NCBI RefSeq assembly: GCF_033898525.1
Contig: NZ_JAXAFJ010000013.1
Coordinates: 19,110 to 83,109 of the forward strand
Source of the DNA: Flaviflagellibacter rhizophilus
GTDB taxonomy: Bacteria; Pseudomonadota; Alphaproteobacteria; Rhizobiales; Methylopilaceae
DNA length: 64,000 bases
Direction of reading: 5' to 3'
The notes below the pieces were generated by a model. It was not told the origin of the DNA. It saw only the letters and a program-made list of their open reading frames with translations, and did not search any database. Below are positions 48,640-57,344 of the stretch, in pieces; the first letter of the stretch is position 1, and every line of letters starts with the position of its first letter. The position numbers and the translations under genes are program-made.

Positions 48640-49544
48640 GCTGCCTCGTCCTCTTGAATGCCCGGGCAGGTACCCTGCTGAGCGGTGGTCTGGAACGGCC
48701 GCGTGAGGTCGTCGCCGAGGCTTTCGAGACGGCGGGCCGCCCCGCCGAGGTGCATCTCGTCGACCCGGAGGAGATGGGGCCACGGCTCGAAGCTGCTTCG
48801 CGATCGGATCATGAGGTCGTGGTGGTCGGCGGCGGCGACGGAACCTTCTCGCATGCGCTGGCAAAGCTTGCAGGCAGCGGCAAGGTGCTCGGCCTGCTGC
48901 CGCTCGGAACGGTGAATCTTCTTGGCCGCGACCTGATGTTCCCTGCCGGCGGCCTGCCCGAGATGGCGCGGGCACTGGCGGGCGGGGAGGTCCGGCACAT
49001 AGATCTTGCCACCGTCAACGGCCGCCCGTTTCACTCCCTTTGTGGCCTTGGCTATTTCAGCCGGGTGGCGCGCGAGCGCGAGCAGACCCGCTTCAACATT
49101 CCGCTCGGCCGCCTCTTCAGCGTGACAATGTCGGTGTGGCGTTCCGTGACGAAAACGGGTCGCGTCCGTTTCAGCATCGATGTGGGCGACCGGCGTTTCA
49201 ACACGGATGCCTATGCGATCCTGGTCACCAACAACCGCATCGGTGACGATTGGCGGCGCGCGCAACTGGACGAGGGCGTGCTGGAACTGCACCTCATGCG
49301 CCATTCGCATCTCGCCGGCCGTGCACGGGCAGGCTTCGAGCTGATCGCCGGCCGCTGGCGCGAGGGCGATGCGATCGAGAGCTTCGCGGCGCAGACATTC
49401 ACCATCAGCTCGGCACGGAGCCGGGTGTGGATGGCACTGGATGGCGAGTTGGTCCGCGAGCCGACACCGCTGCGGTTCCACATCCAGCCAGGCGGGCTGA
49501 GGATGCTTGTGCCCTCACCCTCTCTGACCGAGGTCGAACGCTAG
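48636..49544 (+). CDS. Diacylglycerol kinase-like lipid kinase
   Basis: 302 aa. DAGK catalytic domain with NARAGT, VVVGGGDGTFSHAL (nucleotide site, about 65-78) and LPLGTVNLLGRDL. Likely phosphorylates a lipid such as diacylglycerol; substrate unproven (YegS/BmrU group). Its stop overlaps the convergent kinase-like gene by 4 nt. Confidence 0.88.
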   Translation: MSCLVLLNARAGTLLSGGLERPREVVAEAFETAGRPAEVHLVDPEEMGPRLEAASRSDHEVVVVGGGDGTFSHALAKLAGSGKVLGLLPLGTVNLLGRDLMFPAGGLPEMARALAGGEVRHIDLATVNGRPFHSLCGLGYFSRVAREREQTRFNIPLGRLFSVTMSVWRSVTKTGRVRFSIDVGDRRFNTDAYAILVTNNRIGDDWRRAQLDEGVLELHLMRHSHLAGRARAGFELIAGRWREGDAIESFAAQTFTISSARSRVWMALDGELVREPTPLRFHIQPGGLRMLVPSPSLTEVER

Positions 49545-51229
49545 CTTCCGAGTTCGACCCGGCCCGGATGGGCCTGGGCCGCCGCGTCGATCGACATATG
49601 GATGCGGATCATGTCTTCGCCCACTGTCTCAAGCCGCGCACCGAGCTGCGCCGTGTAGGCGGACACCAGGCGAGCCGCGAGGCCCATGCTAGGCACGGCG
49701 TGCGAGATTCCCGCGCCTGCGATCTGAACATGCATCGCATCCTCCGCCGTACGCTGCAGCGTGATGCTGATCGGCATCGTGGCGGCATCGTCACGGTCGA
49801 GTGCGGACGACATGATCTCGGAAACTAGCAGGCCGAGCGGTACGGCGCGGTCGAGATCGAGCCAGATCGCCTCGGCTTCAGCCTTCAGCGTGATCAGGGG
49901 AGCGGACAGCGAGAAGCTCTGGCGCAACTGGGCCGCGATGTCGCGCAACAGGTCGAGCAGCGACACACGGCCGATTTCGCCCGTCGCATAGGAGGCCTTG
50001 TAGGCCGAGGCCATCGCCAGCACGCGGTCTTCGGGCACGCGCAGCAGGGTGCGCAGCCGCAGCGGCAGTTCGCGCCGCTGGAGGGCCAGAAGGCTGGCGA
50101 TCATCTGGAAATTGTTTTTCACCCGATGGTGAAGCTCGCGTAGCAGGCCGTTCTTCCCCGCCAAGGCTTCCTCTAGCGCGTGGGAACGCTCCTCGATGCG
50201 GCTGGCCATCACGTTGAAGCTGTTGCCGAGATCCGCAATCTCAAGCGGCGCGCTGTCCAGCCCTGCCACCCGCACGGAGTAGTCGCCGCGCGCGCAGGCG
50301 CCGGTGGCGGCGCGCAGCCGGGCGATCCATTGGAGAACAAGGCGGTCCACGCCGGCGAAGACGGCCCCGATGCCGAGCACGAGCATCAGGAGCGGCGCGA
50401 GCAAGGCGATGCCGATGCTCGTCCAGTCCGGCTTGGTCAGTATGGAACTGGGCGTGGCGAGGACGATGTTCGTCATCGTGCCGCGAACGGGCGCCAGCGC
50501 GTAGAAGAACTCCTCGCCGCCGCTGGCGGCAAAGGTCAGCCCTGTCGGCAACTGGCTGGATTCATCCATCGGCAGCGGCCTTGAAGGGCGCCATTTCTCG
50601 TCGGCACTTCCGAACTGGCTGACCACGATGCCGCCGCTGCGCACGAGAGCCAGCGCGCCATTGGAGAGACGGCCCTCTCCGGGCTGGAAGATCTTGTCGA
50701 AGGCTGCACGCTTTATGAGAAGGCCTATGGCCCCTCTGCCGCCTTCACGCTCGAAAGGACGAGCAGCGAGGACTGTTTTCTCCTGCGTGTGGATGCTCTC
50801 CGGCAGGAAGACGGTATCACCGATATCGGTGGGCTGTGCCTGCAGTGCCCGCAGAAGAGAGGAGTGGCGCGCCACCTTTCCCTCATCGACTTCGCCCGCG
50901 GAGCAGATAACAAGACCCTGATCGTCGGCGACGACGATGCCGACATAATCGGGCCGCAGCGCCAGCGAGTCTTCCAGAATCGTGCGGCAGGCCGCGTTGC
51001 CGCTCGCCACCGCGGGGTTTGATGCAAGGGTGTCGACGACGCCTTCGGCAATGCCGAGCGTCAGCCCTGCCCGTGTCGCGATCAACTCCGCTTCCTGAAC
51101 GCTGGCCCGTTCCCGCGCGGTGACGGTCGCACTCTGCGCCTTCAACGTGGCGCCAATCGCCAGCGCCGCGGCGGGCAGGTTTGCCAGCAGCAGAAGAAGG
51201 ACAAGCCTCGACCGTAAGCTCTGTCTCAT
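49541..51229 (-). CDS. HisKA_2 sensor protein with degenerate ATPase, PhyP-like
   Basis: 562 aa. Two membrane helices (about 8-28 and 270-293) flank a periplasmic sensor region, then HAMP (293-345) and a HisKA_2 domain with His368 in HHRVKNNFQM. The ATP-binding part is eroded: the N-box Asn is Ser475 (EIMSSAL) and the D-box Asp is Ala504 (IAGAGI). Kinase activity looks unlikely. It lies 13 nt after ecfG. In Sphingomonas the equivalent PhyP dephosphorylates PhyR, and that is my preferred role. Confidence 0.85.
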   Translation of the reverse strand: MRQSLRSRLVLLLLLANLPAAALAIGATLKAQSATVTARERASVQEAELIATRAGLTLGIAEGVVDTLASNPAVASGNAACRTILEDSLALRPDYVGIVVADDQGLVICSAGEVDEGKVARHSSLLRALQAQPTDIGDTVFLPESIHTQEKTVLAARPFEREGGRGAIGLLIKRAAFDKIFQPGEGRLSNGALALVRSGGIVVSQFGSADEKWRPSRPLPMDESSQLPTGLTFAASGGEEFFYALAPVRGTMTNIVLATPSSILTKPDWTSIGIALLAPLLMLVLGIGAVFAGVDRLVLQWIARLRAATGACARGDYSVRVAGLDSAPLEIADLGNSFNVMASRIEERSHALEEALAGKNGLLRELHHRVKNNFQMIASLLALQRRELPLRLRTLLRVPEDRVLAMASAYKASYATGEIGRVSLLDLLRDIAAQLRQSFSLSAPLITLKAEAEAIWLDLDRAVPLGLLVSEIMSSALDRDDAATMPISITLQRTAEDAMHVQIAGAGISHAVPSMGLAARLVSAYTAQLGARLETVGEDMIRIHMSIDAAAQAHPGRVELGS

Positions 51230-51242
51230 GCTGCTGGGCCGG

Positions 51243-51803
51243 TCAGGATGAACTTCCCGATGAGGTTGTCACCATGGCAGCCTGAAGCGTGGGTTCGGGA
51301 CCAAACTCCGACCCGGCCTGCACGGCGAGGGAGCGCGTCAGGGCGCTGCGAGCCCGATTGACGCGGCTCTTGATGGTGCCGACCGCGACTTCGCAGATCG
51401 CGGCAGCTTCCTCATAGGAAAATCCAGACGCGCCGACGAGGATCAGCGCCTCGCGCTGGTCCGGCGGCAGGCCGGAAAGCGCAGTGCGGAAATCCTGAAG
51501 GTCCATATGGCCGTTCTGCGAGGGATGCACGACAAGTCGCGCCGAGAACATGCCGTCGGCGTCCTGCACCTCGCGGCGCCTCTTGCGATGTTCGGAATAG
51601 TAGACGTTTCGCAGGATGGTGAAGAGCCAGGCACGCATGTTCGTGCCCTCGGTAAAGCTGCCGAGGTTCGACCACGCCTTTACGAGGGCTTCCTGAACGA
51701 GGTCATCCGCCTTGTCCATTTGCCCGCAGAGCGACACCGCGAATGCGCGCAGGCTCGGTATCTGCGCCAGGAGATCGTCCCGGACGGAGGGGCGATCGTT
51801 CAT
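51243..51803 (-). CDS. ecfG: ECF sigma factor EcfG (general stress response)
   Basis: 186 aa. Sigma-2 region (DDLVQEALVKAWSN, MRAWLFTILRNVYYSEHRKRRRE) and sigma-4 region (LPPDQREALILVGASGFSYEEAAAICEVAVGTIKSR). The GxSYEEAA motif and neighbourhood identify EcfG. It is held by NepR until phosphorylated PhyR releases it. It overlaps nepR by 4 nt. Confidence 0.95.
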   Translation of the reverse strand: MNDRPSVRDDLLAQIPSLRAFAVSLCGQMDKADDLVQEALVKAWSNLGSFTEGTNMRAWLFTILRNVYYSEHRKRRREVQDADGMFSARLVVHPSQNGHMDLQDFRTALSGLPPDQREALILVGASGFSYEEAAAICEVAVGTIKSRVNRARSALTRSLAVQAGSEFGPEPTLQAAMVTTSSGSSS

Positions 51804-51991
51804 CGCTGCTCGTCCCGGCTGTCCTGACCCTTTTCTTTTTCCTCAAGCGTCTTCAGCAGGTCGAGGAACCTGTCGGGCACGTTCTGAACCAGAATATCGT
51901 CGTAAGATGCCTTCAGGTGCCGGCCGATATGGGTCTGGAGCTCGAGATCGATCTCCGGTGAACCCTTTTCAGAATGAGCCATGTTCCGCAC
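51800..51991 (-). CDS. nepR: Anti-sigma factor NepR
   Basis: 63 aa (ATG 51991; ATG 51982 would give MAHSEKGS). The conserved core HIGRHLKASYDDILVQNVPDRFLDLLKTLE is split by two helices that wrap EcfG or PhyR. It lies first in the nepR-ecfG operon. Confidence 0.94.
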   Translation of the reverse strand: MRNMAHSEKGSPEIDLELQTHIGRHLKASYDDILVQNVPDRFLDLLKTLEEKEKGQDSRDEQR

Positions 51992-52117
51992 ACCTTGTTG
52001 GGCCGCGGGAAACCGGCCCTACCTTGTCTCTAAATCTGATGCGTCGGAGGTGGTACGCACCTTTGGCCACCAACGCAAACCCGGCTTGCCCAGCCTTCGC
52101 AATCGTCAACTCACAAG

Positions 52118-52142
52118 AACGCCCTCTTCCGGTTTCCGTTCC
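52118..52142 (-). promoter_or_regulatory. EcfG promoter of nepR-ecfG
   Basis: On the minus strand GGAAC (52142-52138), 16-nt spacer, CGTT (52121-52118). It matches the EcfG consensus exactly and lies about 125 nt before nepR, implying autoregulation. Confidence 0.8.
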
Positions 52143-52228
52143 ATAAAGGTGTGAAACTTTTTGTCTCGCCTGCGCGTTACCCCGTTGCTACCGTCGCGCC
52201 TGCGACGAAGAGGGGAACCAGGTACAAC

Positions 52229-53035
52229 ATGTCGATTGCGCCAATTATCGCGGCACAGCTGCCGTTTCTGCGTCGTTACGCGCGTGCCCTGACTGGCAGC
52301 CAGTTGAGCGGTGATTCCTACGTCGCCGCCGCACTGGAAACCCTGGTGGAGGATCCCTCGCTGTTCCCGAAGGATATGGAGCCCAGGATCGCGGTGTACC
52401 AGGTGTTCACCCGCATCTGGTCGTCCGTCCGCGTCAACCTTGAAGGCGATGGCGCGGCAAAGTCCGGCACGCCCGCCACCCGTACGCTTGATGCACTGGC
52501 ACCGCTGTCGCGCCAGGTCTTTCTTCTGGTTTCGGTCGAAGGCTTCTCGACGGCGGACACCGCCCGCATCCTCGGCATCAGCGAAGACGAGGTGACCCGC
52601 GCCATCGACGATACGGGCCGCGAACTCGCCGGCCTCGTGGCGACCGATGTTCTCATAATCGAGGACGAGCCCATCATCGCCATGGATCTCGAGGCACTCG
52701 TTGAGAGCCTCGGCCACCGTGTCGCCGGCGTCGCCCGCACCCACAAGGAAGCCGTGGCCCTGGCGGAGAAGACCAAGCCAGGCCTCGTTCTTGCGGACAT
52801 CCAGCTCGCCGACGGATCGTCTGGCCTCGACGCGGTGAACGACATCCTCGGCCAGTTCGACGTGCCGGTGATCTTCATCACGGCCTATCCGGAGCGGCTG
52901 CTGACGGGCGAACGGCCGGAGCCGGTGTTCCTGATCTCCAAGCCGTTCCAGACCCAGACGGTGAAGGCCATTGTCAGCCAGGCCCTTTTCTTCGGCACCC
53001 GCGCCCACAAGCGCGGTGCGCGTATGAGCGCCTGA
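52229..53035 (+). CDS. phyR: Stress response regulator PhyR
   Basis: Anti-anti-sigma factor: an N-terminal sigma-like domain (1-135; region 2 LPFLRRYARALTG, region 4 LSRQVFLLVSVEGFSTAD) that mimics EcfG, and a C-terminal receiver (140-260; EDEP, phosphoacceptor Asp190 in LVLADIQLAD, KPF lysine). Phosphorylation exposes the sigma-like domain to bind NepR. 268 aa from ATG 52229. Divergent from nepR. Confidence 0.95.
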   Translation: MSIAPIIAAQLPFLRRYARALTGSQLSGDSYVAAALETLVEDPSLFPKDMEPRIAVYQVFTRIWSSVRVNLEGDGAAKSGTPATRTLDALAPLSRQVFLLVSVEGFSTADTARILGISEDEVTRAIDDTGRELAGLVATDVLIIEDEPIIAMDLEALVESLGHRVAGVARTHKEAVALAEKTKPGLVLADIQLADGSSGLDAVNDILGQFDVPVIFITAYPERLLTGERPEPVFLISKPFQTQTVKAIVSQALFFGTRAHKRGARMSA

Positions 53036-53054
53036 CCAATTCAAACCTGAACGG

Positions 53055-53087
53055 AAACGCCGGGCGATGAGCCCGGCGTTTTTGTTT
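53055..53087 (+). terminator. Intrinsic terminator of phyR
   Basis: Perfect 11-bp stem (53055-53065 with 53071-53081), 5-nt loop, then TTTTTGTTT. 20 nt past the phyR stop and just before the convergent PRC-barrel stop. Confidence 0.88.
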
Positions 53088-53092
53088 GCAGC

Positions 53093-54028
53093 TTACTGGT
53101 TCGCGGCAGGTGCCTGCCCTTCGACAGCTATATTTGGCGTGCCCGACTTCAGAGTAATTTTCGGGGATTTCGGGCTGCCGGCTAGAGCGAGGTTGGTGAA
53201 CGGAACCTCGCTGACATCGGACCCGAGCCCAAGGCTGCCCTTGTCCACGAGCGCGGCGGCAACCTTGTTTCCTTCGAATCGAAGATCGTTGATCGCGGCG
53301 CTTTCCTGCGCGTTGGTGATTTTTGCGCCGACAAGATAGCTGGCCGGCCACATATCGCTGCCCGAGACCGCGGCGCCGGACGCCATGTCGGAGGATGCCG
53401 CCGCGGTGTTGGCGGCTTCACCGGAGGCCGGAGCGGCGGAAGAGTTGGCATTCAGGTCGGTGGTGCTGCCCGGCTGATTGCCGCCGGTCGCCACGGTGCC
53501 GGCGGGCGCGTTTGCGGCGGCGGGTGCCTCGGTCGTCGCGGGAGCCGCTGAGCCGGACGTCGATGCACGCCCCGTCTCCGCTTCCGGATAATTGTACTGC
53601 GGCAGGCTCTCCAGCGAGGCTGTGGTCATGTCAGGCATGCGAACCTTGCCGTCCTGGACCTGCGGCAGTTCGGCGGCGTCCACAGCGCGCAAGGTCTCGC
53701 CGATGCCGAGCAGGCCGCCATGGCCGACGACGATCTGGCGAAGCTGGCCGGAGCTGTCGAGGATAACGTCGGCCACGCGGCCGAGTGACTTGTCCTGCCC
53801 GTCTACAAGATCTGCGCCCTGCAGATTGGAGTAGAGGTTCGGGCTTTCCTGGTTCTGCGTGGCGTTGTCAGCTGCCGCATCGGCCGGAGCATTCTGCGGA
53901 GCGATCGCATGGGGCGAGACCGGAGCGGGCGGATTCGTGTTCTGGACCGGATCGGCCGGCGCCTGAGCCATCGCCAAGCCAGCCATCATCGAAAGGGCGG
54001 CGCCTGAAAGAAGAAGTCGCTTCATCAT
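53093..54028 (-). CDS. Secreted protein with two PRC-barrel-like domains
   Basis: 311 aa. Signal peptide 1-20 (ending AMA). A PRC-barrel at about 65-125 (DLVDGQDKSLGRVADVILD, IVVGHGGLLGIG), an Ala/Thr/Ser-rich linker (about 145-220), then a second barrel-like unit (YLVGAKITNAQESAAIN, VAAALVDKGSLGLG). The function is unknown; PRC barrels bind proteins or membranes. ATG 54028 has GGAG 6 nt upstream. Its location beside phyR suggests a stress role. Confidence 0.8.
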   Translation of the reverse strand: MMKRLLLSGAALSMMAGLAMAQAPADPVQNTNPPAPVSPHAIAPQNAPADAAADNATQNQESPNLYSNLQGADLVDGQDKSLGRVADVILDSSGQLRQIVVGHGGLLGIGETLRAVDAAELPQVQDGKVRMPDMTTASLESLPQYNYPEAETGRASTSGSAAPATTEAPAAANAPAGTVATGGNQPGSTTDLNANSSAAPASGEAANTAAASSDMASGAAVSGSDMWPASYLVGAKITNAQESAAINDLRFEGNKVAAALVDKGSLGLGSDVSEVPFTNLALAGSPKSPKITLKSGTPNIAVEGQAPAANQ

Positions 54029-54093
54029 TGTCGTCTCCATTGGATGGGTTGAGGTGTGGGCCGCATGCGGCCGTCCAAGCCTTCTCAAGAGAG

Positions 54094-54118
54094 AACGCGG
54101 AGGCGCAGGGATCGTTCG
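54094..54118 (-). promoter_or_regulatory. Possible EcfG promoter of the PRC-barrel gene
   Basis: Minus strand CGAAC (54118-54114), 16-nt spacer, CGTT (54097-54094). One mismatch in the -35 (C for G). 65 nt ahead of the ATG. Confidence 0.45.
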
Positions 54119-54192
54119 ACTTCTTTCGGGCCGATCCTTGCTTTTCGCATCTTGCGAATTGCATAAAGAATTCACCAAAGCGGACCGGTATC

Positions 54193-55128
54193 TTGTCGAG
54201 CCTCGTTTCGATTGTTCTCCCCATCTTCGGAATGATCGGCCTCGGCTTTCTCGCCGTGAAGGCGGGGCTCGTCAGCGCGAAGGCGGGTGAAGGCCTCGCC
54301 GACTATGTGTTCGCGCTTGCCGTGCCGGCGCTTATCTTCCGGATGCTGTCGGAAAGTTCAGCGCCGCTCGACAGCAGCCCCTGGGGCTATTGGCTGAGCT
54401 ATTTCATCGCCGTGGCCGTGGTGTGGGTCCTGGCCATGATCTTTGCCAGGCGGGTCTTCGACCGCGACACACGCGAAGCCGTCATCCACGGTTTCAGCTC
54501 GGCGCAATCCAACACCGTGTTCCTCGGCATTCCGCTGATCCTGCGTGCCTATGGCGAAGCAGGCGCGGTGCCGCTGTTCCTTCTGCTGGCCATCCATCTG
54601 CCGATCATGATGGCCGTGGCCTCCATCCTCATCGAGACCACCGGTTCGCCTGGGCAGTCCGGCGGCGTGAAGCGGTTCGCCAGGACGCTCGTCACGCACC
54701 CCATACTTCTCGCGCTGATCGCGGGGGTAGCGGCCAAGCTTCTGGGCGTCCGGACGCCCGATTACCTGAAGCCGCTGCTCGACAGCCTCGCGAACTCGGC
54801 CTCCCCCGTGGCCCTTATCTCGATGGGCATAGGACTTGCGCTGTATGGGTTCAGGTCCGATCCCAAAGCGGCATGGACGGTGGCGGCGTTCAAGCTCGTC
54901 CTCCACCCCTTGCTGGTCTACCTGCTCGGCACCTACGTCTTCAGGCTGGAGCCGGTGTTCACGGGCGTGGCTGTGCTCTTCGCCGCGCTGCCGTCCGGCA
55001 TCAACGGCTATCTTCTGGCCATGCGCTACAAGACCGCCGAAGCCTTCGCCTCGAACACCATCGCCATCTCGACCGCCGCATCCGTGGTCACGGTGGCGGC
55101 ATGGCTGTGGATCCTCGGGGTGGGCTGA
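54193..55128 (+). CDS. AEC-family transporter
   Basis: 311 aa, about 10 membrane helices in two halves (auxin efflux carrier fold). Motifs: VLPIFGMIGLGFLAVK first helix, GFSSAQSNTVFLGIPL and GVAVLFAALPSGINGYLLA. Substrate unknown. No ATG covers the first helix, so TTG 54193 is proposed; ATG 54232 would cut it. Its end overlaps the convergent gluQ by 41 nt. Confidence 0.85.
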   Translation: MSSLVSIVLPIFGMIGLGFLAVKAGLVSAKAGEGLADYVFALAVPALIFRMLSESSAPLDSSPWGYWLSYFIAVAVVWVLAMIFARRVFDRDTREAVIHGFSSAQSNTVFLGIPLILRAYGEAGAVPLFLLLAIHLPIMMAVASILIETTGSPGQSGGVKRFARTLVTHPILLALIAGVAAKLLGVRTPDYLKPLLDSLANSASPVALISMGIGLALYGFRSDPKAAWTVAAFKLVLHPLLVYLLGTYVFRLEPVFTGVAVLFAALPSGINGYLLAMRYKTAEAFASNTIAISTAASVVTVAAWLWILGVG

Positions 55129-55984
55129 GGCCGACCAGCATCCTGATGTCTTCCGGGCTATGGCCCGTCTCGCGCAGGTCGCGCAAGGATGCGGACCCGG
55201 CGCTCTTCGCAAGTTTGCGCCCGTCCTCGCCAAGGATCAGCCGATGGTGCCGATAGACCGGCGCGGGCAGGCCGAGCAATTCCTGGAGCAGGCGGTGAAG
55301 ACTGGTGGCGAAGTAGAGGTCTCGTCCCCTTACCACATGGGTGATCCCCTGCAGCGCATCGTCGTGGACCACCGAGAGGTGGTAGCTGGTCGGCACGTCG
55401 CGGCGGGCCAGCACCGGATCTCCCCACGCGGCGGGATCGGCGCTGATGTCGCGGATGGCGCCATCCTCCCCCGCGTCGGACCAGCGGAGAGTGCCGCCCA
55501 GTCCCGCCACGGCAACCTTCATGTCGAGGCGCCAGACATGCGGCTGGCCGGAGGCGAGCTGCTCCGAAACGCGGGCGGGCGGCAGGTTTCGGCACGTTCC
55601 GGGATAGACCGGCGCGCCATCGGGATCGCGCGGCCAGTCCGGTCCCCCTGCGGCAACAGCGGCTCGCACGTCGCCGCGCGAACAAAAGCAGGGATAGACC
55701 AGTTGGCCCGCCTGCAAACGGGCGAGCAGGCGGGCGTAATCCGGCAGATGCTGCGACTGGCGGCGCACGGCGCCTTCCCACCTGACACCCAGCCAGTGCA
55801 GGTCTTCGAGGATCGCCTGCTCGAGGTCCGGCGTGCACCTGCCGGGGTCGATATCCTCGATGCGCAGCAGCAGGCGCCCGCCCGCCGCCTCCGTCATATC
55901 CCGGTTCAGCAGGGCCGAATAAGCGTGGCCCAGATGCAGAAGGCCATTGGGGCTGGGAGCGAAACGGAAGACCGGCAGGTTCAT
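55088..55984 (-). CDS. gluQ: Glutamyl-Q tRNA(Asp) synthetase
   Basis: Adds glutamate to queuosine in tRNA-Asp. Catalytic-domain-only GluRS paralogue: FAPSPNGLLHLGHAYSAL (HIGH), CFCSRGDVR zinc region, and KMSKS-type GRKLAKS. No anticodon-binding domain. 298 aa from ATG 55984; the longer frame to 57127 is a shadow. 42 nt from the divergent alkA start. Confidence 0.93.
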   Translation of the reverse strand: MNLPVFRFAPSPNGLLHLGHAYSALLNRDMTEAAGGRLLLRIEDIDPGRCTPDLEQAILEDLHWLGVRWEGAVRRQSQHLPDYARLLARLQAGQLVYPCFCSRGDVRAAVAAGGPDWPRDPDGAPVYPGTCRNLPPARVSEQLASGQPHVWRLDMKVAVAGLGGTLRWSDAGEDGAIRDISADPAAWGDPVLARRDVPTSYHLSVVHDDALQGITHVVRGRDLYFATSLHRLLQELLGLPAPVYRHHRLILGEDGRKLAKSAGSASLRDLRETGHSPEDIRMLVGLSPPRGSTAMPPP

Positions 55985-56026
55985 CCTGGCTTGCCGATTG
56001 GGTGCTGGCTGGAGAATAGCATAGGG

Positions 56027-56683
56027 ATGCATATGCATCTTCCAGCGACCATCGCAAACGAGGCGGATCTCGCCGCCCATCTGGACGCCCTGCTCGTTCG
56101 CGCGCCGGGCCTGGCGGAGGCGAGTGGGATAGCCGGCCCGCTGCCCCTGCGCAGGATTTCGCCCGATTTCGCAGGGCTTGTCTGGGTGATCGTCGGCCAG
56201 CAGATCTCGGTGGCCGCGGCGCGGGCCATCCAGGCGCGGCTGGAGGCGGAACTCGGCACGCTCAGTGCCGATGCAATGCTGGAGGCACCTGACGAGGCGC
56301 TGCGCCGCGCAGGTCTGTCCATCCAGAAGATGCGGGCGCTGCGGGCTGCGGCTGCGGAGGTGACCGGCGGACTGGATCTGTCCACCCTCTCCTCGCTCGA
56401 CGCCGAGGAGGCGATCCCCACCCTTTGCCGCATCAAGGGCGTCGGACGGTGGACGGCGGAAGTCTTCCTGCTGTTCGCCGTCGGGCATCCCGATGTCTTC
56501 CCCGCCGGTGATCTTGCGGTCCGGGAGGCGGCGCGCCTGATCCACGGGCTCGATGAGCGCCCCGAGGAGCGGGACCTCAGGGCAATGGCCGAAGGGTGGC
56601 GTCCGCATCGGGGCGTCGCCGCACGCCTGTTCTGGGCTTATCTTGGGGCGGTCCGCAGCGGACGCGATTCCGCTCCGGTTTGA
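56027..56683 (+). CDS. DNA-3-methyladenine glycosylase (AlkA-like)
   Basis: HhH-GPD glycosylase for alkylated bases. Helix-hairpin-helix CRIKGVGRWTAEVFLLFA and catalytic Asp in FPAGDLAVREA. 218 aa from ATG 56027 (ATG 56033 possible). Lacks the E. coli AlkA N-terminal domain. Overlaps the convergent DUF4334 gene by 46 nt. Confidence 0.92.
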   Translation: MHMHLPATIANEADLAAHLDALLVRAPGLAEASGIAGPLPLRRISPDFAGLVWVIVGQQISVAAARAIQARLEAELGTLSADAMLEAPDEALRRAGLSIQKMRALRAAAAEVTGGLDLSTLSSLDAEEAIPTLCRIKGVGRWTAEVFLLFAVGHPDVFPAGDLAVREAARLIHGLDERPEERDLRAMAEGWRPHRGVAARLFWAYLGAVRSGRDSAPV

Positions 56684-57276
56684 TCTGCGTCCCGCCGCAG
56701 CGTGAAGAAGTAGGGATCTACGCCGCGCATCTCCATGAAGCCCAGCAAGGTGTCGTCGTCCACGCGGCGCAGGAAATCGCAAATGGGCTGTGCGTCGTAG
56801 ATCATCGCAGCCGTTTCCACGCCCCTGTGCATCCGGCTGTGCAGCCGTGCAGTCGGCCGCCGCGTCGAGAAGGCCGGCATCGCCATCTTGAAGGCCAGCC
56901 GCGCAGGCTTGCTCCGAAGCAGGACGCCGGCTTTCGCCGCAAGGCGTGCCGGGATCAGGGCCGGGTCCAGCGAGGTCAACTGCCCTCGCATGGAGCGGAA
57001 CAGCATCGGATGGGCACGCCCGCTGTCCAGGAACTGCTTGCCGTACCAGCCGAGCGCTTCCATCACCCCGTTCATGGGGTGCCCCGTTTCGATGCCGGCG
57101 CCTCTGTAACGCCCGCGGATGCTCCACGGCTGGGCCGGCTCCAGGCTGTCGAACAGCGCCGTCAGCACATTTCCGGTTCCGCCGCGCTTCTCCAGCAGCG
57201 CAAGTTGCGCAGCGTGGCTCGACGCTTGCGAGGGATGTTCCATCCGTATCAACCGGCTCAGGCCCGTTAGGTTCAT
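56638..57276 (-). CDS. GXWXG/DUF4334 protein
   Basis: 212 aa. N-terminal GXWXG-type part (LFDSLEPAQPWSIRGRYRGAGIETGHPMNG) and C-terminal DUF4334 (YDAQPICDFLRRVDDDTLLGFMEMRG, YFFTLRR). The function is unknown. No membrane helix or signal. Its 3' end lies 46 nt inside alkA on the other strand. Confidence 0.85.
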   Translation of the reverse strand: MNLTGLSRLIRMEHPSQASSHAAQLALLEKRGGTGNVLTALFDSLEPAQPWSIRGRYRGAGIETGHPMNGVMEALGWYGKQFLDSGRAHPMLFRSMRGQLTSLDPALIPARLAAKAGVLLRSKPARLAFKMAMPAFSTRRPTARLHSRMHRGVETAAMIYDAQPICDFLRRVDDDTLLGFMEMRGVDPYFFTLRRDADQTGAESRPLRTAPR

Positions 57277-57344
57277 CTCAGGCCATTGGTGCGCGGACGC
57301 GCCGCCCTATCTTCTGCAGACCTCTTCCCCACGGGCGATATCTT

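Noticed and set aside
55984..57127. N-terminal extension of gluQ to 679 codons
   Set aside because: The added part is antisense to alkA and in another frame of DUF4334; GluQ homology begins at 55984.
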